A stretch of DNA of 64,000 nucleotides from DATKFM01 sp046154965 (lineage in GTDB: Bacteria; Pseudomonadota; Alphaproteobacteria; Dongiales; Dongiaceae): positions 62,001 to 126,000 of the forward strand of contig JBJXDY010000044.1 in the NCBI GenBank assembly GCA_046154965.1. The letters run 5' to 3'. Below the pieces are notes generated by a model. It did not search any database. It saw only the letters and a program-made list of their open reading frames with translations, and had not been told where the DNA came from. Position 1 is the first letter of the stretch. Every line of letters starts with the position of its first letter. This document shows, piece by piece, positions 47,829 through 56,461 of the stretch. Both the position numbers and the translations under genes were made by a program.

Positions 47829-49370
47829 ATGGATTGGCCAATTCTTTCGACCATCACTTTCCTGCCGCTGATCGGCGCAGTCGGCATTTTGCTGATCAAC
47901 GGCGATCCCGCGTCGGTGGCGCGCAACAGCCGCTATGCCGCACTGTGGACCTCGCTGATTACGTTCATCCTCTCGCTGATCATCTGGTTCGACTTCGATA
48001 CCGGCAATCCCGGTTTCCAGTTCGAAGAGCAGGCGGAATGGCTGCCGGCCTTCAAGATCGGCTATCGCATGGGGGTGGACGGCATCTCCATGATGTTCGT
48101 GCTGCTGTCGACTCTGCTGACGCCGGTCTGCATCCTCGCGAGCTGGGAATCGATCCAGAACCGCGTACGCGAATACATGGCGGCGTTCCTGATCCTGGAA
48201 ACGCTGATGGTCGGCACGTTCTGCGCCTTGGATTTCATCGTCTTCTACATGTTCTTCGAAGGCGTGCTGATCCCGATGTTCCTGATCATCGGCATCTGGG
48301 GCGGTGCGCGCCGGGTCTATTCAGCCTTCAAGTTCTTCCTCTATACGCTGCTGGGCTCCGTGCTCATGCTGGTTGCCATCCTCGCCATGTATTTCGAGGC
48401 GGGGACGACCGATATCCCGACGCTGATGAGCTATCCCTTTGCGCCGGGCATGCAGACCTGGCTGTGGCTGGCTTTCCTGGCGTCTTTCGCGGTGAAGGTG
48501 CCGATGTGGCCGGTGCATACCTGGCTGCCGGATGCGCATGTCGAAGCGCCGACCGCAGGCTCCGTCATCCTGGCCGGCGTACTGCTGAAGATCGGCGCCT
48601 ACGGTTTCCTGCGGTTCTCGCTGCCGATGCTGCCGCTCGCCTCCGCCGATCTGGCGCCGCTTATTTTCACGCTCAGCGTCATCGCCGTCATCTACACCTC
48701 GCTGGTGGCTCTGGCGCAGGAGGACATGAAGAAGCTGATCGCCTCTTCCTCCGTCGCCCATATGGGTTTCGTCACCGCCGGCATCTTCGCACTCAATGTT
48801 CAGGGCGTGCAGGGGGCGATTTTTCAGATGCTGAGCCACGGCATCGTCTCCGGCGCGCTGTTCCTCTGCGTCGGTGTCGTCTATGACCGCATGCACACCC
48901 GCGAGATCAATGCCTATGGCGGCCTTGTGCACCGGATGCCGGTCTACGCCGCAGTCTTCATGCTGTTCACCCTGGCCTCCGTCGGCCTGCCGGCGACCAG
49001 CGGCTTCATCGGCGAGTTCCTGGTCATGACCGGTTTGTTCATGGTCAATACCTGGGTCGCCGCGCTGACCTCCACCGGCATTATCCTCGGCGCCGCCTAC
49101 ATGCTCTGGCTCTACCGGCGCATCATCTTCGGCGAACTGGTGAAACCCGAACTCAAGAGCATCCTAGACATGGATATGCGGGAGAAGGCGGTGTTTGCGC
49201 CGTTGGTCCTGCTGGTCCTTTGGATGGGTATCTATCCCGTGTCATTCACCTCGGTCATGGAAGCGTCTGTCGATAAGCTGGTTCAGGATTATCAGGCAGA
49301 TCTCGAGGCGGCGGGGCGTGCTCCCGGCGGCGGCGACACGCTGCTCTCCGGCAGGTTCGCTCAGGAGTAG
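47829..49370 (+). CDS. nuoM: NADH-quinone oxidoreductase subunit M
   Basis: A second antiporter-like pump subunit, 513 residues with about 14 helices. FYMFFEGVLIPMFLIIGIWG carries the conserved glutamate, and KVPMWPVHTWLPDAHVEAPT and GSVILAGVLLKIGAYG are diagnostic. Separated from nuoL by three bases. Confidence 0.96.
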   Translation: MDWPILSTITFLPLIGAVGILLINGDPASVARNSRYAALWTSLITFILSLIIWFDFDTGNPGFQFEEQAEWLPAFKIGYRMGVDGISMMFVLLSTLLTPVCILASWESIQNRVREYMAAFLILETLMVGTFCALDFIVFYMFFEGVLIPMFLIIGIWGGARRVYSAFKFFLYTLLGSVLMLVAILAMYFEAGTTDIPTLMSYPFAPGMQTWLWLAFLASFAVKVPMWPVHTWLPDAHVEAPTAGSVILAGVLLKIGAYGFLRFSLPMLPLASADLAPLIFTLSVIAVIYTSLVALAQEDMKKLIASSSVAHMGFVTAGIFALNVQGVQGAIFQMLSHGIVSGALFLCVGVVYDRMHTREINAYGGLVHRMPVYAAVFMLFTLASVGLPATSGFIGEFLVMTGLFMVNTWVAALTSTGIILGAAYMLWLYRRIIFGELVKPELKSILDMDMREKAVFAPLVLLVLWMGIYPVSFTSVMEASVDKLVQDYQADLEAAGRAPGGGDTLLSGRFAQE

Positions 49371-49376
49371 GCCGCG

Positions 49377-50813
49377 ATGGATTATCAGGCCGCCATTCCC
49401 GAGATCTTCCTGGCTTGCGCCGGCATGGCGCTGCTTCTGGTCGGCGCGTTCCGGCGCGGAAACCCGACTCAGCTGATTGCGCGGCTATCCGTGCTGTGCC
49501 TCGTTGCGACGGCAGTGCTCGTCCTCGTGGGGTCCGACAGCGCCACAGCCTTCGGCGGTCTCTTCATCGTCGACAAGTTCGGGGTGTTCTTCAAGGTCCT
49601 GGTCCTCGCCGGTTCGGCTCTCGCGATCGTCATGTCCATGGACTATATCGAGCGCGAGGGGATGAACCGTTTCGAATTTCCCGTGCTCATGCTGCTGTCG
49701 ACCGTCGGCATGCTGCTGATGCTATCGGCGAACGATCTGATCTCCCTGTATCTCGGTTTGGAACTGCAGAGTCTGGCGCTCTATGTGGTCGCCGCCTTCC
49801 GCCGCGACGATCTGCGCTCGACGGAAGCGGGCATGAAGTACTTCGTCCTGGGCGCGCTGTCCTCGGGCATGCTGCTGTACGGCGCCTCCATGGTCTATGG
49901 CTTCACCGGCACGACAGCCTTCGTCGATATCGCCGCGGTGTTGACCCAGCCTGCCGGCGGCGCCCCGCCGGTCGGCGTCATCGTCGGCATCGTCCTGGTC
50001 ATTGCGGGTCTGGCCTTCAAGGTTTCCGCCGTGCCGTTCCATATGTGGACGCCCGATGTCTATGAAGGCGCGCCCACGCCGGTGACCGCGTTCTTCGCCG
50101 CAGCGCCCAAGCTCGCCGCCATGGGCCTGCTCGTGCGCGTCATGATGGAGCCGTTCGGTCATATGGTCGCCCAGTGGCAGCAGATCATCGTCTTTGTCTC
50201 CGTCGCCTCGATGGTCCTGGGCGCGGTCGCGGCGATCAACCAGGAGAACATCAAGCGCCTGATGGCCTACAGTTCGATCGGCCATGTCGGCTATGCGTTG
50301 GTGGGTCTTGCGGCCGGCACGCGGGAAGGCGTGGTCGGCGTGCTCGTCTACATGGCGATCTATCTGGTGATGAATGTCGGCACCTTCGGCTGCATCCTGC
50401 TGATGCGCCAGAAAGGCCGCATGGTGGAGGGAATCAGCGATCTGGCGGGCCTGTCGAAGACAAAGCCGGCGATGGCGGCGGCTATGGCCATCCTGATGTT
50501 CTCCATGGCCGGAATCCCGCCCATGGCGGGGTTCTTCGGCAAGCTGTTCGTCTTCCAGGCGGCGGTGAATGTGGGTCTCTACTGGCTCGCCGTCATCGGC
50601 GTCGTCGCCAGCGTCGTGTCCGCCTTCTACTATCTGCGTATCATCAAGGTGATGTATTTCGATGAGCCCGTGGAGTCGCTGGACCGCTCATCGGGCTGGG
50701 TAATGAACGGCATCATCGCCGTGAGCAGCCTGGCAATCCTGCTGTTCTTTGCCCTGCCCGGGCCGGTGATCGACAGCGCCGCCGCGGCAGCCGCTTCGCT
50801 CTTCCCGGGATGA
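49377..50813 (+). CDS. nuoN: NADH-quinone oxidoreductase subunit N
   Basis: The third antiporter-like subunit, 478 residues. YLGLELQSLALYVVAAF holds the glutamate, and SAVPFHMWTPDVYEGAPTP and RLMAYSSIGHVGYALVG are typical. It completes the set nuoA to nuoN in the canonical order with no inserted genes. Its stop overlaps the birA start (ATGA), so the next genes are probably read through from the operon. Confidence 0.96.
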   Translation: MDYQAAIPEIFLACAGMALLLVGAFRRGNPTQLIARLSVLCLVATAVLVLVGSDSATAFGGLFIVDKFGVFFKVLVLAGSALAIVMSMDYIEREGMNRFEFPVLMLLSTVGMLLMLSANDLISLYLGLELQSLALYVVAAFRRDDLRSTEAGMKYFVLGALSSGMLLYGASMVYGFTGTTAFVDIAAVLTQPAGGAPPVGVIVGIVLVIAGLAFKVSAVPFHMWTPDVYEGAPTPVTAFFAAAPKLAAMGLLVRVMMEPFGHMVAQWQQIIVFVSVASMVLGAVAAINQENIKRLMAYSSIGHVGYALVGLAAGTREGVVGVLVYMAIYLVMNVGTFGCILLMRQKGRMVEGISDLAGLSKTKPAMAAAMAILMFSMAGIPPMAGFFGKLFVFQAAVNVGLYWLAVIGVVASVVSAFYYLRIIKVMYFDEPVESLDRSSGWVMNGIIAVSSLAILLFFALPGPVIDSAAAAAASLFPG

Positions 50814-51568
50814 GCGGCGCCGTCAGTCTTCCGCCGTTCTTCAGCCTGATCTGCCTGCCGAGTGTCGGCAGCACCAATGACGAAGCCAAGCGGCTCGCCG
50901 ATGATGGCGCAGCGGAAGGTACGCTGGTCTGGGGGCTTGAGCAGACGGCGGGCCGCGGCCGGCGCGGGCGCGGCTGGCATTCACCGCCGGGCAATCTCTA
51001 TATGTCCGCCGTGTTGCGGCCCGGCAAACCCGCTGCGCAGTCGGCCCTGGTTGGATTTGTTGCCGCCGTGGCCCTGGCGGACGCGCTGCAGGATCTCGGC
51101 CTCGCTGCCGACCGGTTGCACGTCAAATGGCCCAATGATGTCCTGGTGGATAAGGCGAAGGTGGCGGGTATCCTGGTGGAAACGGCGGCGGTCGCTGGCG
51201 AATTCCCGCATTGGCTGGTCCTGGGCATGGGTGTGAACCTGGCCCATGCCCCTCAGAACACGCCCTATCCGTCAGCCACGCTGCGGGCGGCCGGGTTGGC
51301 CAGCGTTACCGTGGAGGGCCTCTTGGAAGCCCTGGCCGGGCGCTTGGCGGAATGGTACGGCCGCTGGCAGGCGGAAGGCTTCGCGCCCGTGCGCGCGGCC
51401 TGGCTCAAGCGGGCGACTGGCCTGGGCGAGCGGATCGAGGTCCGGCTCGACCAGGAGGCGCTGCAGGGACGTTTCGTGGCGCTGGAGGACGACGGGGCGT
51501 TGAGCCTGGAGTTGCCGAAAGGCGAACGGCGACGGGTGACTGTCGGCGATGTATTCTTTCGCCGATAG
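50810..51568 (+). CDS. birA: Biotin--[acetyl-CoA-carboxylase] ligase
   Basis: Attaches biotin to the carboxyl carrier protein through biotinyl-AMP. GRGRRGRGWHSPPGNLYMS is the ATP/biotin loop, and HVKWPNDVLVDKAKVAGIL contains the catalytic lysine region. At 252 residues it lacks the N-terminal DNA-binding domain of E. coli BirA, so it is an enzyme only and not the biotin-operon repressor. The position directly after nuoN is common in alphaproteobacteria. Confidence 0.92.
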   Translation: MSGAVSLPPFFSLICLPSVGSTNDEAKRLADDGAAEGTLVWGLEQTAGRGRRGRGWHSPPGNLYMSAVLRPGKPAAQSALVGFVAAVALADALQDLGLAADRLHVKWPNDVLVDKAKVAGILVETAAVAGEFPHWLVLGMGVNLAHAPQNTPYPSATLRAAGLASVTVEGLLEALAGRLAEWYGRWQAEGFAPVRAAWLKRATGLGERIEVRLDQEALQGRFVALEDDGALSLELPKGERRRVTVGDVFFRR

Positions 51569-51585
51569 GGGGCTTGGAGGATACC

Positions 51586-52362
51586 ATGCTGCTGGCAATC
51601 AATTCCGGCAATACCAACGCGTCGTTCGCGGTCTATGACGGCGATAAGCAGCGCGGCCGCTGGCGCATCTCCACCGATCCCCGGCGGACGGCCGACGAAT
51701 ATGGCGTCTGGCTGAGCCAGCTCATGGGGCTGAAGGGGCTCAAGCCCGCCGATATCGGGGGCGCCATCATTGCGTCGGTAGTGCCGGACGCGCTGTTCAA
51801 TCTGAAGACGCTGGTGCGCAGCTTTTTTAATTGCAATCCGCTGGTCATTGGCGACAGCGACGGCAACCGCCTGGGCATCAAAGCGGCCATCGACCGGCCG
51901 GAGGAAGCGGGTGCCGACCGCCTGGTGAATGCCTATGCTGCCCATCAGCGCTATGGCGGTCCGGCCATCGTAGTGGATTTTGGCACGGCGACCACTTTCG
52001 ATATCGTGGACAAGGACGGCGCCTATGCCGGCGGCGTGATTGCGCCGGGCATCAACCTGTCGCTCCAGGCGCTCTATATGGCCGCTGCCAAACTGCCCAA
52101 TGTGGCAATCGAGAAGCCGAAGCAGGTCATTGGCAAATCGACGGTTCCCGCCATGCAATCCGGCGTGTTCTGGGGCTATGTCGGCCTGATCGATGGGCTG
52201 GTAACGCGGATCAAGAGGGAGTACGGCGCGCCAATGAAGGTAATCGCCACCGGCGGCCTGGCGCCGATGTTCAAGGACGCCGCCGAGACCCTCGAGCACA
52301 TCGACGGCGACCTGACGCTGGACGGACTGTTGTGGCTCTACCGCGCCAACGCGAAGAAGTAA
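51586..52362 (+). CDS. coaX: Type III pantothenate kinase
   Basis: Phosphorylates pantothenate in the first step of CoA synthesis. This is the ASKHA-fold form that is insensitive to CoA feedback. MLLAINSGNTNASFAVYDGD is the phosphate-binding start, GADRLVNAYAA and VDFGTATTFDIVD are active-site stretches, and IAPGINLSLQALYMAAAKLP follows. 258 residues from the ATG with GGAGG upstream. A longer frame into birA is a shadow. Lies 17 bases after birA. Confidence 0.93.
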   Translation: MLLAINSGNTNASFAVYDGDKQRGRWRISTDPRRTADEYGVWLSQLMGLKGLKPADIGGAIIASVVPDALFNLKTLVRSFFNCNPLVIGDSDGNRLGIKAAIDRPEEAGADRLVNAYAAHQRYGGPAIVVDFGTATTFDIVDKDGAYAGGVIAPGINLSLQALYMAAAKLPNVAIEKPKQVIGKSTVPAMQSGVFWGYVGLIDGLVTRIKREYGAPMKVIATGGLAPMFKDAAETLEHIDGDLTLDGLLWLYRANAKK

Positions 52363-52378
52363 CGGATACAGCTAACAG

Positions 52379-54037
52379 ATGAATTCGCAAGGCGACAACG
52401 GCCTCTATTTTCTGCCGCTTGGCGGCACGGGCGAGATCGGGATGAATCTCAACCTCTACGGCCATGCGGGAAAATGGCTGATGATCGATCTCGGCGTGAT
52501 GTTCGGCGACGACGCCACGCCCGGCATCGATGTCATAATGCCGGATATCAAGTACATCGAAGATCGCCGCGATAAACTTGTAGGCTTGGTGCTGACCCAC
52601 GCCCATGAAGACCATCTGGGCGCCGTGCCGTACCTATGGCCGCGCCTCGGATGCCCCATCTATGCCACGTCGTTCACGGCATCTGTGCTGCGGCAGAAAT
52701 TGCGCGAACATGGACTCTCCGCGGAAGTACCGATCACTGAAGTGCCGCTGTCGGGAAGATTCAGCATTCCGCCATTCGATCTCGAGTTGATCACCCTCAC
52801 GCACTCTATTCCCGAACCGAACGCCATCGTCATCCGCACGCCCGCCGGCAACGTGCTCCACACCGGCGACTGGAAACTGGACCCCGAACCCCTGGTCGGC
52901 GATGTCACCGACGAGGCTGCCTTGCGGCGCCTGGGCGAGGAGGGTGTGCTGGCCATGGTCTGCGACTCCACCAACGCCCTGGTGGACGGCCATTCCGGCT
53001 CTGAAGCCGAAGTGCGGGAAAGCCTCCATGGCCTCGTGGGCAAGATGAAGAACCGCGTCGCCGTCGCCTGCTTTGCCAGCAACGTGGCGCGGGTGGAGAC
53101 CATCGCCAAGGTCGCCGCCGCCCATGACCGCCGCGTGGCGCTGGTGGGGCGGTCGCTCTGGCGCATCGCCCAGGCGGCCAAGGACAATGGCTATCTCACC
53201 GACCTGGCGCCCTTTATCACCGAGCACGATGTCGGCTATCTGCCGCGCGAGGAAGTGCTGATGATCTGCACCGGCAGCCAGGGCGAGCCGCGCTCGGCGC
53301 TGACGCGCATCGCCCGCGGCGACCATCCGGCGGTCACGCTGGATGCCGGTGATGCCGTGATCTTTTCCTCGCGCATCATCCCCGGGAACGAGAAGCCGAT
53401 CGGCCAGCTGCAGAACGATCTGGCGCGGCTCGGGGTCGACATCGTCACCGAGAAGGACCATTTCGTCCACGTTTCCGGCCATCCCGCCCGCGACGAACTG
53501 ATTGCCATGTATCAGTGGGTGCGGCCACGCATCGCCATCCCCGTCCATGGCGAGGCGCGCCATCTGGCCGCCCACGCCAAGCTGGCCGAGGAATGCCAGG
53601 TGGGGCAGGGGCTGGCCATTAGCAACGGCACGCTGGTCCAGCTGCGGCCCGGGGGCGCCGAGATCCTGGAGCATGTGCATGTCGGCCGCATCGGCCTCGA
53701 CGGCAAGGCGCTGCTGTCCCTGGACAGCGAGGTCATGCGCGTCCGCCACCGCACCATCTGGAACGGCTCGGCAGTGGTCAGCCTGGCGATCAACAAACGC
53801 GGCGAATTGCTGGGCGAGCCGCAAATCACGGTGCACGGCCTGCTGAACGAAGCCGAACATAAGGGTGAACTCGCCGAGCTGCGCGAGGTTGTCCATACGG
53901 CAGTGCAAGGTGTTCCCCTGGCGGCTCGCGGCGACGATAAGTCGGTCAAGGAGGCGGCGCGCATCGCCCTGCGCCGGGCCATCCATGCCAGCCACGGCAA
54001 GAAGCCGGTCACCGACGTCCATCTGGTGAGAGTATGA
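52379..54037 (+). CDS. rnj: Ribonuclease J
   Basis: A metallo-beta-lactamase/beta-CASP ribonuclease with 5'-to-3' exonuclease and endonuclease activity, important for rRNA and mRNA maturation. The zinc motif HAHEDHLGAVPYLW, the second-site region HTGDWKLDPEPLVGDVTDE, the beta-CASP stretches and the closing HVSGHPARDELIAMYQWVRP are visible. 552 residues, the usual size. It sits 16 bases after coaX, and its stop overlaps the methyltransferase start (ATGA). Confidence 0.95.
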   Translation: MNSQGDNGLYFLPLGGTGEIGMNLNLYGHAGKWLMIDLGVMFGDDATPGIDVIMPDIKYIEDRRDKLVGLVLTHAHEDHLGAVPYLWPRLGCPIYATSFTASVLRQKLREHGLSAEVPITEVPLSGRFSIPPFDLELITLTHSIPEPNAIVIRTPAGNVLHTGDWKLDPEPLVGDVTDEAALRRLGEEGVLAMVCDSTNALVDGHSGSEAEVRESLHGLVGKMKNRVAVACFASNVARVETIAKVAAAHDRRVALVGRSLWRIAQAAKDNGYLTDLAPFITEHDVGYLPREEVLMICTGSQGEPRSALTRIARGDHPAVTLDAGDAVIFSSRIIPGNEKPIGQLQNDLARLGVDIVTEKDHFVHVSGHPARDELIAMYQWVRPRIAIPVHGEARHLAAHAKLAEECQVGQGLAISNGTLVQLRPGGAEILEHVHVGRIGLDGKALLSLDSEVMRVRHRTIWNGSAVVSLAINKRGELLGEPQITVHGLLNEAEHKGELAELREVVHTAVQGVPLAARGDDKSVKEAARIALRRAIHASHGKKPVTDVHLVRV

Positions 54038-54804
54038 GTCCGGAAAACGATATCGCGATCGCGGCCATGCGCGGCGGCGAGTATGACGACGGCGCGCTGT
54101 ACGATGCGGAGTATGGCGGCATCGATGATGACGGCCAGTTCTTCCTCGAATTGGCAAAGGGCTGCGGTCCACGCATCCTAGATCTCGGATGCGGCACAGG
54201 ACGGCTCGCGATCCCGCTCTGCCGCTCGGGCAAGAAGGTGACCGGCCTGGATGCCATGCCGACAATGATCGATCACGCGCGCCGCAAGGCGAAGGGCCTG
54301 CCGATCCGCTGGATAGACGGCGATTTTCGCGATTTCGATCTGGGCGAGACCTACGATCTCGCCATCTCCTGCGCCCACGCGTTCCAGGGCCTGCTGACGG
54401 AAGACGATCAGTAGCGCTTTCTTGCATGCGTGGTGCGTCATCTGGTGCCGAGGAGTGTTCTGGCCTTCGACACCCGCAACCCGTCGCCCCATCATCTCGA
54501 GGCGCCAGCCGGCGAGACCCATTGGCAAAGCTTCACCGATCCGGCTGGTGATACCATCGATTCATCGGGCTCCCAGCACTATGATCCGGCCACCGGCATG
54601 ATGCGCTATGAGATCTTCCGCACCAACCGGCGGACGGGAGCGCGCACCGATGCCCACATCACCATCAGGTTCACGCCGCTGGCGCGCTTGCGCGACTTGC
54701 TGACATCGGCAGGGTTCACCATCGAGCATGCCTATGGCACCCATCTCCGCGACCCCTGGATGCCGGAGTCCCCAGAAATCGTCATTGTCGCACGCAAGCG
54801 CTAG
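54034..54804 (+). pseudogene. Class I SAM-dependent methyltransferase interrupted by an in-frame TAG
   Basis: The first 126 codons encode the SAM-binding half: RILDLGCGTGRLAIPLCRSGKKVTGLDAM, split by GxGxG, and FDLGETYDLAISCAHAFQGLLTEDDQ. A TAG stands at 54412-54414. The same frame then continues RFLACVVRHLVPRSVLAFDTRNPSP and runs to a normal end (PEIVIVARKR), with no frame change. A single C-to-T or G-to-T change (CAG or GAG to TAG) would explain it. The whole product would be about 256 residues, a usual length. It overlaps rnj by four bases. Either the gene is dead, the stop is read through, or this is a sequencing error. Confidence 0.8.
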
Positions 54805-54842
54805 CCCTGGACGGCCCCGGAACCCTCCTGTAGACAGCCCCC

Positions 54843-55247
54843 ATGATCGGTCGCCTGAACCACGTCGCCATCGCCGTGCCCGACCTGCAGAAGGCGGCGA
54901 AGACCTATGCCGGAACCTTGGGCGCCAAGGTTTCGGCGCCGGTGGACCAGCCGGCCCATGGCGTGACAGTCATCTTCGTCGAACTGCCGAACACCAAGAT
55001 CGAGCTGCTGCATCCCCTGGGCGCCAATTCGCCCATCGCGGCCTTTCTCGAGCGCAACAGCAGCGGAGGCATTCACCATGTCTGCTTTGAGGTGGACGAT
55101 ATCCTCGCCGCCCGTGACCGGCTGGTGGCCGAGGGCGCCCGCATCCTGGGCGACGGGCGGCCCAAGATCGGCGGCCATGACAAGCCGGTGCTGTTCCTGC
55201 ATCCCAAGGATTTCTGCGGCACGCTGATCGAGCTGGAACAGGCATAG
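54843..55247 (+). CDS. mce: Methylmalonyl-CoA epimerase
   Basis: Interconverts the R and S forms of methylmalonyl-CoA in propionyl-CoA use. A vicinal-oxygen-chelate (glyoxalase-like) fold with two beta-alpha-beta units. The metal ligands are in GRLNHVAIAVPDL, VIFVELPNTKIELLHPL, GGIHHVCFEVDD and CGTLIELEQA. 134 residues, standard. The mutase is not in the window. It is followed two bases later by the DUF1467 gene, a common alphaproteobacterial pair. Confidence 0.93.
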   Translation: MIGRLNHVAIAVPDLQKAAKTYAGTLGAKVSAPVDQPAHGVTVIFVELPNTKIELLHPLGANSPIAAFLERNSSGGIHHVCFEVDDILAARDRLVAEGARILGDGRPKIGGHDKPVLFLHPKDFCGTLIELEQA

Positions 55248-55249
55248 AG

Positions 55250-55492
55250 ATGGGTTGGGGCTGGGGGCTTTTCATCTTCCTGCTGATTTGGTGGACGGTG
55301 CTGTTTACCGTGCTGCCCTGGGGCAACCGCGCGCCCGAGAAGGTGGAGCCCGGCCACGCCCCGAGCGCGCCGGAGAATCCGCGGCTGCTGCTGAAAGCGA
55401 TCGTCACCACCGGGATCTCGCTGGTGATCTGGTTCGGCATCTACTACGTCATCAGCCGCGGGCTGATCACCATCCCGAAACTGCGGCAGTAG
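55250..55492 (+). CDS. DUF1467 family two-helix membrane protein
   Basis: An 80-residue inner-membrane protein with two transmembrane helices (GLFIFLLIWWTVLFTVLPWG and IVTTGISLVIWFGIYYVIS) and a short proline-rich polar loop (PEKVEPGHAPSAPENPRLL). It fits the DUF1467 family, which is often found right after mce in alphaproteobacteria. The function is unknown. ATG two bases after the mce stop; co-transcription is near certain. Confidence 0.85.
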   Translation: MGWGWGLFIFLLIWWTVLFTVLPWGNRAPEKVEPGHAPSAPENPRLLLKAIVTTGISLVIWFGIYYVISRGLITIPKLRQ

Positions 55493-55499
55493 CAGATCG

Positions 55500-56078
55500 A
55501 TGGCCAAGCCAGCAAAGCCGGCCAAGGCGCCGCCCGTCACGGCCAAGACCTATTGCGATGCCGCCCCCGGGCATCCGTTCCACGGGCCCTATCACGACAC
55601 CGAATACGGCTTCCCGGTGCAGGACGAGGCCGTCCTGTTCGAGCGGCTGATCCTGGAAATCAACCAGGCCGGCCTGAGCTGGCTGACCATCTTGAAAAAA
55701 CGCAAAGCGTTCCAGGCGGCTTATCACGGCTTCGAGGTGGATCGGGTGGCGGCCTATGGCGCCCGGGACGTGAAGCGGTTGCTGGGGGATGCCGGCATCA
55801 TCCGCAACCGGCTGAAGGTCGAGGCGGCGATCGAGAACGCCAGGCGGCTCCAGGTTATCCGCCAATCCCACGGCTCCTTTGCCAGCTGGCTGGCAGCCCA
55901 GCATCCCCTGGACAAGCCTGCCTGGGTGAAGCTGTTCAAGAACACCTTCAGATTCACCGGCGGTGAGATTGTCGGGGAGTTCCTGATAAGCATCGGCTAT
56001 CTGCCGGGCGCACACCGGCCGGAGTGCCCGGTGCATAAGCGCGTCCTGAAGCTGAACCCACCTTGGAATTCAAAATGA
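55500..56078 (+). CDS. tag: DNA-3-methyladenine glycosylase I
   Basis: Removes 3-methyladenine from alkylated DNA. The Tag fold is seen in YCDAAPGHPFHGPYHDTEYG, ILEINQAGLSWLTILKKRKAF, FEVDRVAAYG, GIIRNRLKVEAAIENA and the closing GYLPGAHRPECPVH. Zinc ligands should be the first Cys, the His of YHD, and the His and Cys of GAHRPEC. The glutamate in EINQAGLSW is in the base pocket. 192 residues. Eight bases after the DUF1467 gene. Confidence 0.92.
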   Translation: MAKPAKPAKAPPVTAKTYCDAAPGHPFHGPYHDTEYGFPVQDEAVLFERLILEINQAGLSWLTILKKRKAFQAAYHGFEVDRVAAYGARDVKRLLGDAGIIRNRLKVEAAIENARRLQVIRQSHGSFASWLAAQHPLDKPAWVKLFKNTFRFTGGEIVGEFLISIGYLPGAHRPECPVHKRVLKLNPPWNSK

Positions 56079-56127
56079 ATTCAATGACATAACAAATTAT
56101 TCTAAACTAATTTACTAAAAATTTAGG

Positions 56128-56160
56128 CAAAAGAATTGGCAAGCCCCAAAGGAGCTTGCC
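56128..56160 (-). terminator. Minus-strand terminator of the candidate small RNA
   Basis: GGCAAGC and GCTTGCC form a seven-pair stem with a nine-base loop. Read on the minus strand it is followed by AATTCTTTTG. On the plus strand it is followed by GCAGATT, so it would not terminate tag. No protein-coding gene on the minus strand needs it. Confidence 0.6.
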
Positions 56161-56296
56161 GCAGATTGGTCTCTCAGTTGTTCTCGTTGTGAGGTGCCCT
56201 GGAGGGGTGGCCCCAAGACATTTCCTCGCTGCGTTCTTCCCTGAACCTGGGCCTGAAGCTTGTTAGATCGCTTCCGATTACCCATTGCTTGTTGGC
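56128..56296 (-). ncRNA. Candidate small RNA, about 165 nt, unknown family
   Basis: On the minus strand a perfect TATAAT (56303-56308) is followed at the right distance by a possible start near 56296. About 140 bases later a seven-pair hairpin with T-rich tail closes the transcript. The body has a small GGGG-CCA-CCCC stem-loop and a C-rich stretch CCACCCCTCC that could pair with Shine-Dalgarno sequences. There is no open frame with a ribosome site. The -35 is weak. No signature of 6S, SRP, RNase P RNA or tmRNA is present. Confidence 0.5.
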
Positions 56297-56302
56297 CCGA
56301 CT

Positions 56303-56308
56303 ATTATA
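56303..56308 (-). promoter_or_regulatory. TATAAT -10 element, minus strand
   Basis: An exact sigma-70 -10 consensus on the minus strand, in a GC-rich genome where this hexamer is uncommon. The best -35-like sequence (TTGAGT) is 21 bases upstream, which is longer than ideal. Confidence 0.45.
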
Positions 56309-56461
56309 CGCAACTTCGGCGAGAAAGCTACTCAAAAGATTGATTAAAATTCATATGCTTGATGTGATGCATGAACATGGCATTGAGCCCCCCGAATCAC
56401 TAGGCGGAGTGATTAGCAGCAGAAACCGCCACGCGACCAGCCAGGCCCAGAATGAGCGGCT

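Larger units (their letters stand above)
56079..56461. other. AT-rich intergenic region holding a probable small RNA
   Basis: About 380 bases without a credible gene. The first 50 bases after tag are very AT-rich. The centre contains a minus-strand -10 box and a minus-strand terminator 140-170 bases apart, described separately. A 67-codon plus-strand frame at 56289-56492 overlaps the next gene and looks accidental. Confidence 0.55.

Noticed and set aside
52634..54427. A 597-codon minus-strand open frame opposite rnj
   Set aside because: Arg- and Asp/His-rich shadow of RNase J with no domain. The plus-strand gene is unmistakable.
54430..54804. A separate small gene following the methyltransferase half
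   Set aside because: It is in the same frame as the upstream half and continues its fold. There is no own ribosome site, so it is treated as the second half of one interrupted gene.
56161..56300. 6S RNA or SRP RNA in the tag downstream region
   Set aside because: Some plus-strand strings recall the 6S start, but the required paired arms and bubble could not be formed, and the conserved SRP loop is absent. The minus-strand promoter and terminator fit better.
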